Positions 27,724-38,335 are shown, counted from the stretch's first letter. The stretch is DNA of 64,000 nucleotides from Enterococcus mediterraneensis (GCF_900604485.1 NZ_UWOP01000001.1:2246501-2310500), one strand, 5' to 3'. Translations and numbers: made by a program. The notes: generated by a model from the sequence alone, not told the origin.

Positions 27724-27786
27724 AATTTTCTTTCAGTAAGGATGATTGCGGCAAAAAGACTTTTTCCGCAAAATCTTAGGAGCAGA

Positions 27787-27816
27787 TTGCCTTTTCGTAA
27801 AAATGATGTATATAAT
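27787..27816 (+). promoter_or_regulatory. Promoter of tautomerase gene
   Basis: -35 TTGCCT (27787-27792), 18-base spacer, perfect -10 TATAAT (27811-27816). Confidence 0.75.
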
Positions 27817-27879
27817 AAGGAATGTGATGGTGAAAAGATCACTGAAAAATTACAGTAAATAGCGAAAAGGGGAGTAATT

Positions 27880-28059
27880 ATGCCATTTGTTCACGTTGAA
27901 TTGGTTGAAGGAAGAAGCAATGAACAACTAGAAGGAATGATGAAAGATATCACTGAGGCGGTCCACAAAAATACCGGAGCACCCAAAGAGCATATCCATG
28001 TCATCGTCAATGAAATGAAAAAAGGCACTTATGGTGTAGGCGGAAATTGGAAAGAATAA
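27880..28059 (+). CDS. 4-oxalocrotonate tautomerase-family enzyme
   Basis: 59-residue protein [12 protein letters not shown] followed by a helix and [12 protein letters not shown]. Pro2, which becomes the N-terminal catalytic base after Met removal, is present, as is the usual beta-alpha-beta layout of the 4-OT family. GGGGAG precedes the ATG and a good promoter lies upstream. No aromatic degradation genes are nearby, so the role is unknown. Confidence 0.85.
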   Translation: MPFVHVELVEGRSNEQLEGMMKDITEAVHKNTGAPKEHIHVIVNEMKKGTYGVGGNWKE

Positions 28060-28070
28060 ACGATTCTTTC

Positions 28071-28099
28071 TTGCAATTTTTGATGATTAGTGCTTAAAT
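28071..28099 (+). promoter_or_regulatory. Promoter of thrS leader
   Basis: -35 TTGCAA (28071-28076), 17-base spacer, -10 TTAAAT (28094-28099), just upstream of the T-box. Confidence 0.55.
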
Positions 28100-28109
28100 G
28101 AACCTATAA

Positions 28110-28335
28110 ATGATTGATGAAAAAGACAACCAAATTTGAGAGTCTTCCATAAGAGAGGAAAATCACGGCTGAAAATTTTCCGGAAGAAAACCAAAGGCGG
28201 ACCACTTTTGAGACCCTTGTGGAAACAAGGGCGGTCGTTCCGTTATCACGCTTAAGGAACACAGTCTGTGTTTAAAATTAGGTGGAACCACGAATTTTCG
28301 TCCTAGTGTCGCAATGCGATGCTGGGACTTTTTTT
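28110..28335 (+). promoter_or_regulatory. T-box leader of threonyl-tRNA synthetase
   Basis: The T-box core AGGTGGAACCACG is at 28280-28292, immediately before an intrinsic terminator (GTCCTAG/CTGGGAC with T-run, 28300-28335). A structured Stem I region with AGAGAG begins near 28140. Uncharged tRNA-Thr should pair with the core and prevent termination. I could not place the specifier codon with certainty; threonine is inferred from thrS downstream. The rest of the gap to 28415 is plain leader. Confidence 0.92.
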
Positions 28336-28415
28336 ATTTGAAAATTTGTTAGCCGCAAGGGTCGAAACAGGATCAAAAGTGTTCATTGATCAAATCATTC
28401 AAGGAGGAAATTTTT

Positions 28416-30356
28416 ATGTCAATCAAAATCACATTTCCAGATGGCGCTGTTAAGGAGTTTGAATCTGGTGTCTCAACCAAAGATGTTGCAGAAAGCATTT
28501 CTAAAAGTCTGGCTAAAAAAGCTCTAGCCGGCAAAGTCAACGGTCAATTAGTTGATTTGAATCGTCCAATCGAAGAAGATGCCGCAATCGAAATCATCAC
28601 ACCTGATCAAGAAGAAGCACTGCCTTTAGTCCGTCATTCTGCGGCTCATTTAATGGCTCAAGCGATGCGTCGCCTGTTCCCTAATATCCATTTTGGTGTA
28701 GGTCCAGCTATTGATTCCGGTTTTTATTACGATACAGATAACGGCGAACATCCTATCACAGCCGAAGATCTGCCAGCGATCGAAGCAGAAATGATGAAGA
28801 TCGTTAAAGAAAATCTGCCTATCGAACGCCACGTTCTTTCTAAAAATGAAGCATTGGAATTATTTGCCGGTGATCCTTACAAGGAAGAACTGATCAACGA
28901 ATTGCCTGATGATGAAGTTATCACTGCTTATCGCCAAGGCGAATTTGTTGATTTGTGCCGTGGACCTCACGTGCCTTCAACAGGACGTATCCAAGTCTTC
29001 AAACTTTTATCCGTAGCCGGCGCTTACTGGCGGGGCAACTCGGACAATCACATGATGCAACGGGTGTACGGAACAGCCTTCTTCGATAAAAAAGATTTGA
29101 AAGAATTCATCAAACAAAGAGAAGAAGCGAAAGAACGCGACCACCGCAAATTAGGGAAAGAATTAGACTTGTTTATGATCTCCCAAGAAGTCGGTTCCGG
29201 TCTGCCATTCTGGCTGCCAAAAGGCGCAACGATCCGCCGTACTATCGAACGTTATATTGTAGATAAAGAAGTCAGCTTAGGCTATCAACATGTCTATACA
29301 CCGATCATGGCTGACGTAAATCTGTATAAAACTTCAGGACACTGGGATCATTATCATGAAGATATGTTCCCGCCAATGGATATGGGAGACGGTGAAATGC
29401 TGGTCTTGCGTCCAATGAACTGCCCTCATCACATGATGGTCTACAAAAACCAAATCCATTCTTACCGTGAATTACCGATCCGGATCGCTGAACTTGGTAT
29501 GATGCACCGTTATGAAAAATCCGGCGCGCTATCCGGTCTGCAACGGGTTCGGGAAATGACGTTGAATGATGGTCATACTTTTGTTCGTCCAGATCAAATC
29601 AAAGAAGAATTCAAACGGACACTTGATTTGATGGTCTCAGTTTACAAAGATTTCAATATCACAGACTATCGTTTCCGTTTAAGCTATCGTGATCCTAACA
29701 ACACAGACAAATATTTCGATGACGATGCGATGTGGGAAAACGCACAAACAATGTTGAAAGAAGCAATGGACGAATTAGGTTTGGATTATTTCGAGGCAGA
29801 AGGCGAAGCTGCATTCTACGGTCCTAAAATGGACGTCCAAGTTAAAACAGCTTTGGGTATGGAAGAAACACTTTCAACGATCCAATTAGACTTCTTGCTG
29901 CCAGAACGTTTTGATTTGACTTATGTTGGTGAAGACGGGGAAAATACTCATCGTCCAGTGGTTATCCACCGGGGGATCGTTTCGACAATGGAACGCTTTG
30001 TTGCTTATCTGACAGAAGTCTACAAAGGCGCATTCCCAACTTGGTTGGCGCCAGTCCAAGCAACGATCATTCCTGTGTCAGTCGATGCCCACAGTGATTA
30101 TGCCTATGAAATCAAAGAACGTCTGCAAAGCCGCGGAATCCGCGTCGAAGTTGATGATCGCAATGAAAAAATGGGGTACAAGATCCGCGCTTCTCAAACT
30201 CACAAGATCCCTTACCAATTAGTAGTGGGAGATAAAGAAGTTGAAGACGCGACTGTCAATGTCCGCCGCTACGGCAGTAAAGAAACAGCTGTTGAAGAGC
30301 TGAATATTTTCGTAGACGCGATCGCAGCTGAAGTGCAAAACTACAGCCGTCAATAA
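28416..30356 (+). CDS. thrS: Threonine--tRNA ligase
   Basis: 646-residue class II synthetase. N-terminal TGS domain (about 1-62), the editing domain with [16 protein letters not shown], the catalytic core with [12 protein letters not shown] (motif-like zinc-binding Cys and His) and a C-terminal anticodon-binding domain. The start at 28416 follows AAGGAGG; an ATG at 28386 is rejected. Controlled by the T-box upstream. Confidence 0.96.
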   Translation: MSIKITFPDGAVKEFESGVSTKDVAESISKSLAKKALAGKVNGQLVDLNRPIEEDAAIEIITPDQEEALPLVRHSAAHLMAQAMRRLFPNIHFGVGPAIDSGFYYDTDNGEHPITAEDLPAIEAEMMKIVKENLPIERHVLSKNEALELFAGDPYKEELINELPDDEVITAYRQGEFVDLCRGPHVPSTGRIQVFKLLSVAGAYWRGNSDNHMMQRVYGTAFFDKKDLKEFIKQREEAKERDHRKLGKELDLFMISQEVGSGLPFWLPKGATIRRTIERYIVDKEVSLGYQHVYTPIMADVNLYKTSGHWDHYHEDMFPPMDMGDGEMLVLRPMNCPHHMMVYKNQIHSYRELPIRIAELGMMHRYEKSGALSGLQRVREMTLNDGHTFVRPDQIKEEFKRTLDLMVSVYKDFNITDYRFRLSYRDPNNTDKYFDDDAMWENAQTMLKEAMDELGLDYFEAEGEAAFYGPKMDVQVKTALGMEETLSTIQLDFLLPERFDLTYVGEDGENTHRPVVIHRGIVSTMERFVAYLTEVYKGAFPTWLAPVQATIIPVSVDAHSDYAYEIKERLQSRGIRVEVDDRNEKMGYKIRASQTHKIPYQLVVGDKEVEDATVNVRRYGSKETAVEELNIFVDAIAAEVQNYSRQ

Positions 30357-30369
30357 AAGTAATCATCAG

Positions 30370-30490
30370 AAGGAATCGCAACACAAGTCACTGCTGAACG
30401 ATTTGAATACCTGTTTGCAGCACATACTGCATAGACAAGTGGGTATTCGAAATAAAGGAAGCAAAAATCTTGTGTTGCGTTCCTTTTTTT
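30370..30490 (+). terminator. Long branched terminator after thrS
   Basis: Outer 17-bp stem AAGGAATCGCAACACAAG/CTTGTGTTGCGTTCCTT with one bulge, T-run at the end. Inside, ATTTGAATACC/GGTATTCGAAAT and TGCAG/CTGCA can pair. The whole folded element is about 120 nt. The remaining bases up to rimP hold a second hairpin, a promoter and a leader hairpin. Confidence 0.75.
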
Positions 30491-30549
30491 CATAGAGTTG
30501 CAGACGAATAAAAGAAAATCCAACAAGAAAATTATTTTGAAATTTTAAA

Positions 30550-30608
30550 GAAAACTCGGAGTGCTTACAGAATAAGTGATTGTACCTTGAGTTTTCTCAT
30601 TTTTTATG
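30550..30608 (+). terminator. Second hairpin upstream of rimP, with embedded -35
   Basis: Stem AGAAAACTC/GAGTTTTCT with a loop of about 30 bases, followed by CATTTTTT. Its 3' arm contains the -35 TTGAGT of the rimP promoter. Confidence 0.55.
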
Positions 30609-30671
30609 GTATAGTTTGTTATGGTAATGATACTTGAAGTGAGTGAGCGGAATTTTCGCTCACTCTTTTTC
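30587..30671 (+). promoter_or_regulatory. rimP-nusA-infB promoter and leader hairpin
   Basis: -35 TTGAGT (30587-30592), 17-base spacer, -10 TATAGT (30610-30615). About 20 bases after the likely start comes GAGTGAGCG/CGCTCACTC (30641-30665) followed by five T, a terminator-like hairpin. CACTC can alternatively pair with GAGTG at 30674, giving a competing fold. Confidence 0.65.
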
Positions 30672-30710
30672 ATGAGTGAAAGTCGTTAATTTAAAGGAGG
30701 CGAAAAAATT

Positions 30711-31184
30711 TTGAGTACAGTGGTGGAAACAGTTACTGATTTGGTAACACCCATCTTGGAGGAACAAAATTTTGAGTTGGTAGAAGTTGAATTTGTGAAA
30801 GAAGGAAAGAGTTGGTTCTTGCGGGTTTTCATCGACAAAGAAGGCGGAATCGATATTGAAGAATGTGCCTATGTCAGTGAAAAGTTAAGCGAAAAATTAG
30901 ACGCCTGCGATCCTGATCCGATTCCGCAAGCTTATTTTTTGGAAGTTTCTTCTCCTGGTGCTGAGCGCCCCTTAAAAAAAGAAAGCGATTATGAAAAAGC
31001 ACTTGGCGAATACATCCATGTATCGTTTTATCAGCCAGTAGATGGCGAAAAACAATATGAAGGCTTTTTGCAATCTTTTGACGATGACAAAATGACTATG
31101 AAAGTTCGCATCAAAACGAGAGAAAAAGAGATTACTTTTGAGCGGAAAAATATTGCTAAAGCTCGTTTAGCTATTCAATTTTAA
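30711..31184 (+). CDS. rimP: Ribosome maturation factor RimP
   Basis: 157-residue 30S assembly factor. The N-terminal segment [24 protein letters not shown] and the central [14 protein letters not shown] motif are family hallmarks. Translation starts with TTG behind AAAGGAGG. First gene of the rimP-nusA-infB operon. Confidence 0.94.
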   Translation: MSTVVETVTDLVTPILEEQNFELVEVEFVKEGKSWFLRVFIDKEGGIDIEECAYVSEKLSEKLDACDPDPIPQAYFLEVSSPGAERPLKKESDYEKALGEYIHVSFYQPVDGEKQYEGFLQSFDDDKMTMKVRIKTREKEITFERKNIAKARLAIQF

Positions 31185-31202
31185 TCACGGAGGAATCAAA
31201 AA

Positions 31203-32387
31203 ATGAGTAAAGAAATGTTGAATGCACTGGATGCATTGGAAGCGGAAAAAGGGGTCTCGAAAGAAATCGTTATCGAAGCACTTGAAGCGGCTTTAGTTTC
31301 AGCTTACAAACGCCACTATGGACAAGCACAAAACGTTGAAGTGGAATTCGATCAAAAGAAAGGCAACATCCATGTCTATGCGGTAAAAGAAGTAACTGAG
31401 GAAGTAATGGATTCACAATTGGAAGTTTCTTTGAAAGACGCTTTATTGATCAATCCAGCTTATGAAATCGGCGACAAGATCCGTTTTGAAGTAACACCGA
31501 AAGATTTCGGACGTATCGCGGCTCAAACCGCAAAACAAGTGATTTTGCAACGGGTGAGAGAAGCAGAACGCAACATTATCTATAATGAATTCAGCGCCTA
31601 CGAAAAAGACATCATGCAAGGGATCGTGGAACGTCAAGATCACCGTTACATCTATGTCAACCTAGGCAAGATCGAAGCTGTTTTGTCAAAACAAGATCAA
31701 ATGCCAAACGAGTTTTACCAACCTCATGACCGCATCAAAGTGTATGTTTCTCGTGTGGAAAATACATCAAAAGGTCCTCAAGTTTTTGTAAGCCGCAGCC
31801 ATCCAGATCTGTTGCGCCGCTTATTTGAACAAGAAGTACCGGAAGTGTATGATGGAACTGTCGAAATCGTAAGCATCGCTCGCGAAGCTGGCGATCGTTC
31901 AAAAGTTTCCGTACGTTCAAATGACCCGAACATCGACCCAGTGGGAACATGTGTCGGACCTAAAGGACAACGGGTACAAGCTATCGTCAACGAATTGAAA
32001 GGCGAAAATATGGATATCGTGGAATGGAACGAAGATCCAGCGGTTTATATCGCCAATGCATTGAATCCAGCACAAGTCGTTGATGTGATCTTCGATTTAG
32101 AAAATCCGAAAGTCTGCACAGTTGTGGTGCCTGACTACCAATTATCTTTAGCGATCGGTAAACGTGGACAAAATGCCCGTTTAGCTGCAAAATTGACTGG
32201 TTTCAAAATCGACATCAAATCAGAATCTGATATGGAAGATTTTTATGCGAAAATCGAAGACGGTGATTACGTAGATGCGGGTGAAACAGTTGAATCTACA
32301 GATGCTTCTGAAATCACAGACGACCAAACCATCACTCCTGATATGACGGCGGATGACTACGAAAATATCAATTTTGACGATAAGTAA
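31203..32387 (+). CDS. nusA: Transcription termination/antitermination protein NusA
   Basis: 394-residue RNA-polymerase-binding factor: N-terminal domain (1-125), S1 domain (about 135-200, [16 protein letters not shown]), then two KH domains with [14 protein letters not shown] and [15 protein letters not shown]. The acidic C-terminal tail replaces the extra repeats of enterobacterial NusA, normal for Firmicutes. Confidence 0.95.
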   Translation: MSKEMLNALDALEAEKGVSKEIVIEALEAALVSAYKRHYGQAQNVEVEFDQKKGNIHVYAVKEVTEEVMDSQLEVSLKDALLINPAYEIGDKIRFEVTPKDFGRIAAQTAKQVILQRVREAERNIIYNEFSAYEKDIMQGIVERQDHRYIYVNLGKIEAVLSKQDQMPNEFYQPHDRIKVYVSRVENTSKGPQVFVSRSHPDLLRRLFEQEVPEVYDGTVEIVSIAREAGDRSKVSVRSNDPNIDPVGTCVGPKGQRVQAIVNELKGENMDIVEWNEDPAVYIANALNPAQVVDVIFDLENPKVCTVVVPDYQLSLAIGKRGQNARLAAKLTGFKIDIKSESDMEDFYAKIEDGDYVDAGETVESTDASEITDDQTITPDMTADDYENINFDDK

Positions 32388-32405
32388 GAAGTTAGCGAGG
32401 GGAAA

Positions 32406-32705
32406 ATGATGAAAAAACGCAAAATTCCTTTACGTAAATCGGTTGTTTCCGGCGAGATGAAACCTAAAAAAGAATTGATCCGGATCACTCGCTCCAAAGA
32501 AGGAGAAGTTGCCATCGATCCTACTGGAAAAATGCCGGGACGAGGCGCATATGTAGCGATCGAACCGGAAGAAGTCCAAATGGCGTGGGACAAAAAGATT
32601 CTTGACCGCGTGTTGGAAACAACTTTATCTGATGAATTTTATCAAGAACTTCTGGATTATGTAACTCACCAAAAAGCACGACGCGAGCTGTTCAAAAATG
32701 AATAA
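32406..32705 (+). CDS. rnpM: YlxR/RnpM-family RNA-binding protein
   Basis: 99-residue YlxR protein with GRGAYVA and RKSVVSGEMKPKKELIRI motifs. Bacillus RnpM binds the RNA of RNase P and modulates it. It overlaps the following gene by eight bases in the conserved nusA-ylxR-ylxQ-infB order. A second ATG follows at 32409. Confidence 0.9.
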   Translation: MMKKRKIPLRKSVVSGEMKPKKELIRITRSKEGEVAIDPTGKMPGRGAYVAIEPEEVQMAWDKKILDRVLETTLSDEFYQELLDYVTHQKARRELFKNE

Positions 32706-33000
32706 GACGAAAGTATTAAACATGTTGGGGCTGGCAATGCGAGCTGGTAAACTGGTTACCGGCGAAGAATTGGTCATCAAAGAGATCCGCGGACAAAAAG
32801 CTGCGATCGTTTTGATTGCTCATGACGCTGGTAAAAATACACAAAAAAAAATCAAAGATAAAAGTACTTATTACAAAATTCCCTGCTTTGACGGATTGAC
32901 TGCTGATGAACTCAGCCAAGCCATTGGCAAACCTCGAATGGTGATCGCTGTGATGGATCAGGGCTTCGGAAAGAGAATCGAGGAATTAATACAAGGTTAG
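32698..33000 (+). CDS. YlxQ, L7Ae-family RNA-binding protein
   Basis: 100-residue L7Ae/L30e-fold protein, MLGLAMRAGKLVTGEELVIKEIRG, likely to bind kink-turn RNA. Exact role in the cell is not established. No separate ribosome-binding site is strong, so translation is probably coupled to rnpM. Confidence 0.88.
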   Translation: MNKTKVLNMLGLAMRAGKLVTGEELVIKEIRGQKAAIVLIAHDAGKNTQKKIKDKSTYYKIPCFDGLTADELSQAIGKPRMVIAVMDQGFGKRIEELIQG

Positions 33001-33012
33001 GAAGGTGATTGC

Positions 33013-35634
33013 ATGGGAAAAAAACGAATTTATGAACTTGCAAAAGAAATGAATAAATCAAGTAAAGAGCTTGTTGAAAAGGCGCAGTCTTTAGGTTTCG
33101 ATGTCAAAAACCATATGGGATCCATCTCAGACGGTGAAGAAAAAAAATTACGCCAAACATTGAGCGGAGGAACCGCTAAACAAGCAACTCCTGAAAACAG
33201 ACAGCAAGAGAATAGACGCAAACCTGCAACCCAAAAACCAGAGAACCAGCCTTCTAATCAAGAAGCAAAACCAGGACAAAAGAAATATCAAACACAACGA
33301 AACAACCCGAACTTTCAAAATCGTAATAAACCTAGTCGTCCAGTACAAGGAAAGCAATCACAACGAAACGAACAGCCAAAAGAACAAAATCAAAACCGAG
33401 GAAACCAACAAGGTAATCGTCGGACAAACCAAAACAATACACAAAATAACCAAGGTCAAGGACAAACTGGTTCTAGACCGCAAAATCAAGGACAAAGACC
33501 GCAAAATCAAGGTCGTCCGCAAGCAACACAATCACAAACACAGTTAGGGAGATCTATGAATCAAAAACCAACACAGAATCAAAAACCAACACAAAAACAA
33601 AATCAAACACAAGATCGCCGCAATCAGCCTGCAGCACAACGACCTCAAGGAGCGCAAACACAAGCTCAAGGTCAAACCCGCAGCGGACAAGGTGGAACAA
33701 GCGGACAAGATCAAAATAAACGCAATACGAATAACCGCGGAAAAAGCAACTTCAATAATAACCGCGGCGGTAACTTCGGTAACCAAAACCGCAACAGATT
33801 CAATAAAAAAGGCAAAAAAGGCAAACAGCAAACAGCACAAAAACCTGCTGTTCCACCACGTAAATTCCGTGAATTGCCTGATGTATTAGAATACACAGAA
33901 GGAATGAACGTAGCCGAAATTTCGAAAAAAATCTATCGCGAACCAGCTGAGATCATTAAAAAGCTGTTCTTGATGGGGGTTATGGTCAATCAAAACCAAC
34001 CATTAGACAAAGATACGATCGAGCTTTTAGCAGCTGATTATGGTATCGAAGCACAAGAAAAAGTACAAGTGGATATTGCTGATATCGACAAATTCTTCGA
34101 ACCAGAAGAATTGAACGAAGAAAATCTTGTTTCACGTCCACCAGTTGTAACGATCATGGGTCACGTCGATCACGGGAAAACAACATTGTTGGACACATTG
34201 CGTCATTCACGTGTAACCAGCGGAGAAGCCGGCGGGATCACACAGCATATCGGAGCGTACCAAATCGATATCGATGGCAAACCAATCACTTTCTTGGATA
34301 CACCAGGACACGCGGCGTTTACCAGCATGCGTGCACGGGGAGCAAGTATCACTGATATCACGATCTTAGTAGTTGCCGCAGATGATGGCGTAATGCCGCA
34401 AACGGTGGAAGCTATCAACCACGCAAAAGCAGCGAAAGTTCCAATTATCGTTGCCGTGAACAAAATCGACAAACCAGGCGCAAACCCACAACATGTAATG
34501 CAAGAATTGAGCGAATACGAATTGATTCCTGAAGCATGGGGCGGCGACACGATCTTTGTAGAAATCTCAGCGAAATTTGGTCAAAACATCGACGAATTAT
34601 TGGAAATGATCCTATTAGTCGCTGAAGTGGAAGACTTGAAAGCTGATCCAACACAACGGGCGATCGGTACAGTGATCGAAGCACGTTTGGATAAAGGGAA
34701 AGGACCAGTTTCCACACTTCTTGTTCAACAAGGTACGCTGCGTGTCGGTGATCCGATCGTTGTTGGGAATACTTACGGACGTGTCCGGGTAATGACCAAC
34801 GATCTAGGTCGTCGTGACAAAGCAGCTGGTCCAGCAACACCAGTTGAAATCACTGGATTGAATGATGTTCCTCAAGCCGGCGATCATTTCGTTGTCTTTG
34901 AAGATGAAAAAACAGCCCGCGCGGCCGGTGAAGAACGGGCAAAACGTGCGTTGATGGAACAACGGGCATCAAATAGCCGCGTGACATTGGACACATTGTT
35001 CGAAAGCTTGAAAGAAGGCGAATTGAAGGATGTCAACGTCATCATCAAAGCTGACGTTCAAGGTTCAGCTGAAGCTTTAGCCGCTTCATTGAAGAAAATC
35101 GATGTAGAGGGTGTGCGAGTAAACATCGTCCATTCAGCAGTCGGTGCTATCAATGAAAGTGATGTGACCTTGGCAGCCGCAAGTAATGCGATCATTATCG
35201 GGTTCAACGTGCGACCAACGCCGCAAGCAAAACAACAAGCCGAATCAGAAGAAGTCGACATTCGTTTGCATCGTATCATTTACAAAGCGATCGAAGAGAT
35301 CGAAACAGCGATGAAAGGGATGCTTGATCCTGAATTCGAAGAAAAAATCACTGGTCAAATGATCGTTCGCGAAACATATAAAGTTTCTAAAGTCGGCACG
35401 ATCGCCGGTTGTTACGTAACAGAAGGATCGATCCGCCGCGACAGCGGTGTCCGGGTCATTCGTGACGGTATCGTAATTTACGAAGGCGTGCTAGCTAGCT
35501 TGAAACGTTTCAAAGATGACGTCAAAGAAGTCAAAATGGGCTTTGAATGTGGCGCCATGATTGAAAAATTCAATGACATCAAAATAGACGATATCATTGA
35601 AGGCTACGTGATGGAAGAAATCAAACCTAAATAA
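33013..35634 (+). CDS. infB: Translation initiation factor IF-2
   Basis: 873-residue GTPase that brings fMet-tRNA to the 30S subunit. A short N-terminal helical domain (1-50) is followed by a Gln/Asn/Arg-rich low-complexity linker (about 53-275), a second N-domain and then the G domain with [16 protein letters not shown] and NKIDKPG. Domains II to IV follow. The linker is unusually Q/N-rich. Ribosome-binding site GAAGGTGA. Confidence 0.96.
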   Translation: MGKKRIYELAKEMNKSSKELVEKAQSLGFDVKNHMGSISDGEEKKLRQTLSGGTAKQATPENRQQENRRKPATQKPENQPSNQEAKPGQKKYQTQRNNPNFQNRNKPSRPVQGKQSQRNEQPKEQNQNRGNQQGNRRTNQNNTQNNQGQGQTGSRPQNQGQRPQNQGRPQATQSQTQLGRSMNQKPTQNQKPTQKQNQTQDRRNQPAAQRPQGAQTQAQGQTRSGQGGTSGQDQNKRNTNNRGKSNFNNNRGGNFGNQNRNRFNKKGKKGKQQTAQKPAVPPRKFRELPDVLEYTEGMNVAEISKKIYREPAEIIKKLFLMGVMVNQNQPLDKDTIELLAADYGIEAQEKVQVDIADIDKFFEPEELNEENLVSRPPVVTIMGHVDHGKTTLLDTLRHSRVTSGEAGGITQHIGAYQIDIDGKPITFLDTPGHAAFTSMRARGASITDITILVVAADDGVMPQTVEAINHAKAAKVPIIVAVNKIDKPGANPQHVMQELSEYELIPEAWGGDTIFVEISAKFGQNIDELLEMILLVAEVEDLKADPTQRAIGTVIEARLDKGKGPVSTLLVQQGTLRVGDPIVVGNTYGRVRVMTNDLGRRDKAAGPATPVEITGLNDVPQAGDHFVVFEDEKTARAAGEERAKRALMEQRASNSRVTLDTLFESLKEGELKDVNVIIKADVQGSAEALAASLKKIDVEGVRVNIVHSAVGAINESDVTLAAASNAIIIGFNVRPTPQAKQQAESEEVDIRLHRIIYKAIEEIETAMKGMLDPEFEEKITGQMIVRETYKVSKVGTIAGCYVTEGSIRRDSGVRVIRDGIVIYEGVLASLKRFKDDVKEVKMGFECGAMIEKFNDIKIDDIIEGYVMEEIKPK

Positions 35635-35654
35635 TCACAAAGGAGGTCGTTAAT

Positions 35655-36002
35655 ATGGCCAATTATCGTGATCGTAGAGTAGCGCAAGAGATCCAAAAAG
35701 AAGTCAACCAAATCTTGCGTAAAAGAGTTCGTGACCCTCGTGTTCAAGAGGTAACGATCACTGATGTACGTGTGACGGGAGATTTGCAGCAAGCAACGAT
35801 TTATTACAGTATCCTTTCTGATCTGGCATCAGAAAAACAAAAGGCGCAACAAGGCTTAGAAAAAGCGACAGGATTGATCCGTCGTGAATTAGGTCAAGTC
35901 CTAACGCTGTATAAAACACCGGAACTGACTTTCGAGTTGGATGAATCGGTAGAGTACGGTAATAAAATCGACGAAATGCTTCGCAATCTGCACAAAGATT
36001 AA
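35655..36002 (+). CDS. rbfA: Ribosome-binding factor A
   Basis: 115-residue KH-type protein needed for 30S maturation; [24 protein letters not shown] is the family core. AAAGGAGG precedes the ATG. It ends this transcription unit, with two large hairpins downstream before truB. Confidence 0.94.
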   Translation: MANYRDRRVAQEIQKEVNQILRKRVRDPRVQEVTITDVRVTGDLQQATIYYSILSDLASEKQKAQQGLEKATGLIRRELGQVLTLYKTPELTFELDESVEYGNKIDEMLRNLHKD

Positions 36003-36005
36003 TCT

Positions 36006-36089
36006 AAAGGGAGATCTATCTGAAATATCCAACCGTTCGACGGTATATTATTCGTCATTCTTGGTATGATGGAATCAGATCTCCTTTTT
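36006..36089 (+). terminator. Long hairpin after rbfA
   Basis: Stem AAAGGGAGATCT/AGATCTCCTTT with one bulged G encloses about 58 bases that hold a small CCG/CGG hairpin; T-run follows. Confidence 0.65.
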
Positions 36090-36095
36090 GAAGAG

Positions 36096-36187
36096 AAAGA
36101 TCCGAATGATAGCAAGATCGCTTTTGTGATCAGCGCTTTGTCATAAGTATGACAGAGGGACAGCTATTATTCGGATCTTTTTTTGTC
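36096..36187 (+). terminator. Branched terminator between rbfA and truB
   Basis: 18-bp outer stem AAAGATCCGAATGATAGC/GCTATTATTCGGATCTTT with one G-T pair. It encloses two smaller hairpins (GATCGC/GTGATC and TGTCATA/TATGACA) and is followed by seven T. It resembles a three-way junction. Confidence 0.75.
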
Positions 36188-36277
36188 GATGCAGTTATTG
36201 ATTTTTGCGCTTGATTATTATCTTTTTTTAGAATGTGCTATAATAATCCAGTTGAATAAATAAGAACGAGGTGCAGT

Positions 36278-37213
36278 ATGGACGGGATTTTACCTCTTTG
36301 GAAAGAACGCGGCATGACAAGTCATGATTGTGTTTTCAAATTACGAAAAATTTTACATACAAAAAAAATCGGACACAGCGGTACCCTTGATCCTGATGTA
36401 GCGGGCGTTTTGCCGATCTGTATCGGTAAAGGAACCAAGATGGTGGAGTTTTTAATGTCTTCAGGAAAAACGTACACCGGTGAGATCACGGTCGGTTTTG
36501 CGACTGCTACGGAAGATGCTTCTGGAGAGGTCATCGAAAGAACGCCTATCAAACAGCCATTTACAACAGAGAAGATCGATCAGGCAATGGCTCAATTGAC
36601 TGGTGAGATCACACAGATTCCGCCGATGTTTTCAGCTGTCAAAGTAAATGGACGCCGATTATACGAATACGCCCGTGCCGGTGAAACAGTGGAACGTCCC
36701 CAAAGAAAAGCTCAGATCGATTCTTTTGAACGGATCTCTGAACCGGTTTGGGATCAAGAAAAACAGACCCAGTCATGGCGTTTTCAAGTGGTGTGCGGAA
36801 AAGGTACCTATGTCCGCACATTGGCGGTAGATACCGGTAAATTATTGCAGGCAGCGGCTCATATGTCAGAATTAACGCGCACGGCAAGCGGCGGTTTTAC
36901 CAAAGAACAAGCAATCACCTTGAAAGAGGTACAGGAAAAGTTTGAAGCGGATCAACTGCAAGAATATCTATTGCCTTTAGAATATGGCGTGAAGGAATTT
37001 CAAAGAGTCGATATTTCTGATGAGTTATGGCAGAAGGTCAAAAATGGCCGACCACTTACCTATCACGAATTTAATTTGGCAGAAATGCCGAAACAACCTA
37101 TCGCTGTTTTTTTTCACCAATACGTTGTAGGGATTTATCAGCCTCACGAACAGCGCGATAATATATTGAAACCAATGAAAATGTTCCGCACAGAGTTAGG
37201 AGAATCACTATGA
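36278..37213 (+). CDS. truB: tRNA pseudouridine(55) synthase TruB
   Basis: 311-residue pseudouridine synthase acting on the T-loop of tRNA. The catalytic Asp is in GHSGTLDPDVAGVLP and later motif KGTYVRTLAVD is intact. A separate promoter is likely because of the terminators upstream and a TATAAT-like box near 36238. It overlaps ribF by four bases. Confidence 0.95.
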   Translation: MDGILPLWKERGMTSHDCVFKLRKILHTKKIGHSGTLDPDVAGVLPICIGKGTKMVEFLMSSGKTYTGEITVGFATATEDASGEVIERTPIKQPFTTEKIDQAMAQLTGEITQIPPMFSAVKVNGRRLYEYARAGETVERPQRKAQIDSFERISEPVWDQEKQTQSWRFQVVCGKGTYVRTLAVDTGKLLQAAAHMSELTRTASGGFTKEQAITLKEVQEKFEADQLQEYLLPLEYGVKEFQRVDISDELWQKVKNGRPLTYHEFNLAEMPKQPIAVFFHQYVVGIYQPHEQRDNILKPMKMFRTELGESL

Positions 37214-38172
37214 AAATAATCACGATCAGACATCCTTATGATCCAGCACAAATTCCTGATGAAGATATTGTTTTAGTTTTGGGATTTTTTGACGGCGTTC
37301 ATAAAGGACATCAAAAAGTAATCCAAAAAGGCAAACAGATCGCAGAAGAACAAGGATTAAAGTTAGCAGTTATGACATTTAATCAACATCCTTCCATTGT
37401 TTTCCAAAAAATCGATCCCGATACGATGAAATATCTTACGAATCTTTCACAAAAAGAAGGGATAATGGAATCTTTAGGTGTGGATTATTTATATGAAATC
37501 GAGTTTACATCGGCTTTTTCCAGCTTGAAGCCACAAGAATTTGTGGACCAATATATCGTGGATCTGCATGCAAAATTTGCTGTTACAGGATTTGATTATA
37601 CGTATGGACCGAAAGATATCGCCGATGTTGCCCATCTTCCGGAATACGCCAAAAACCGTTTTACGGTAGTAACCGTCGCTAAGGAAACAGACGAAGGGGA
37701 AAAAATTAGTTCGACACGCATTCGCCATTTATTGGATGAAGGAGACATGGAGGAAGCGAACAGACTGTTAGGCTATTCTTATGAAATCGAAGGAACTGTC
37801 GTCCATGGGGATGCGCGAGGCCGCACATTAGGCTTTCCGACTGCCAACATCCAATACACAACGACTTGCCGCCTGCCTAAAGAAGGGGTCTACGTTTCTG
37901 AATTAAAAGTAGGAGATCGCTGGTATCCGGCAATGGGTTCCATTGGGCATAATGATACATTCGGTAAAGGCCGGGAATTGACGGTGGAAGTTTATATCTT
38001 AGATTTCCATCAAGATATTTACGGCGAACAAGTACGTGTGCGCTGGCTGCATTTACTGCGTGATCAAGTTGCGTTTAATGGGGCAGAAGCTTTGATCGAC
38101 CAGCTCCATGCGGATGAAGAAGCTACCCGTAATTATTTTAATGAGAAAAAACAAGTACAAGAAAAGAAATAA
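37210..38172 (+). CDS. ribF: Bifunctional riboflavin kinase/FAD synthetase
   Basis: 320-residue enzyme: N-terminal FMN adenylyltransferase domain (1-180) with GFFDGVHKGHQ and the SSTRIRHLL motif. The C-terminal flavokinase domain (about 185-310) has GDARGRTLGFPTANI. Converts riboflavin to FMN and FAD. Coupled to truB by the ATGA overlap. Confidence 0.95.
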   Translation: MKIITIRHPYDPAQIPDEDIVLVLGFFDGVHKGHQKVIQKGKQIAEEQGLKLAVMTFNQHPSIVFQKIDPDTMKYLTNLSQKEGIMESLGVDYLYEIEFTSAFSSLKPQEFVDQYIVDLHAKFAVTGFDYTYGPKDIADVAHLPEYAKNRFTVVTVAKETDEGEKISSTRIRHLLDEGDMEEANRLLGYSYEIEGTVVHGDARGRTLGFPTANIQYTTTCRLPKEGVYVSELKVGDRWYPAMGSIGHNDTFGKGRELTVEVYILDFHQDIYGEQVRVRWLHLLRDQVAFNGAEALIDQLHADEEATRNYFNEKKQVQEKK

Positions 38173-38190
38173 GGATTCAAATCCTTACTG

Positions 38191-38263
38191 AAAAGACATC
38201 TCAACTATCCAAGTAAGTCTGCAAGATATTGCAGATTTGACAGATAGCCGGGATGTCTTTTTA
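38191..38263 (+). terminator. Long nested terminator after ribF
   Basis: 12-bp outer stem AAAAGACATCTC/GGGATGTCTTTT, a CTATC/GATAG helix and an inner TCTGCAA/TTGCAGA hairpin, then a T-run. Confidence 0.75.
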
Positions 38264-38295
38264 ATGATTATTTTCTTTGCAAAAAAGATCGTGAT

Positions 38296-38335
38296 AGATA
38301 ATAGTTATCATGAGGTGTTATTTCTTATCATGTGA
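38296..38335 (+). promoter_or_regulatory. Fur-type box upstream of cysK
   Basis: AGATAATAGTTATCA (38296-38310) matches the 7-1-7 Fur consensus TGATAAT-N-ATTATCA at 12 of 14 positions. TTATCATG recurs 21 bases downstream (38306 and 38327), so a second half-site is possible. This suggests iron-dependent control. Confidence 0.5.
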
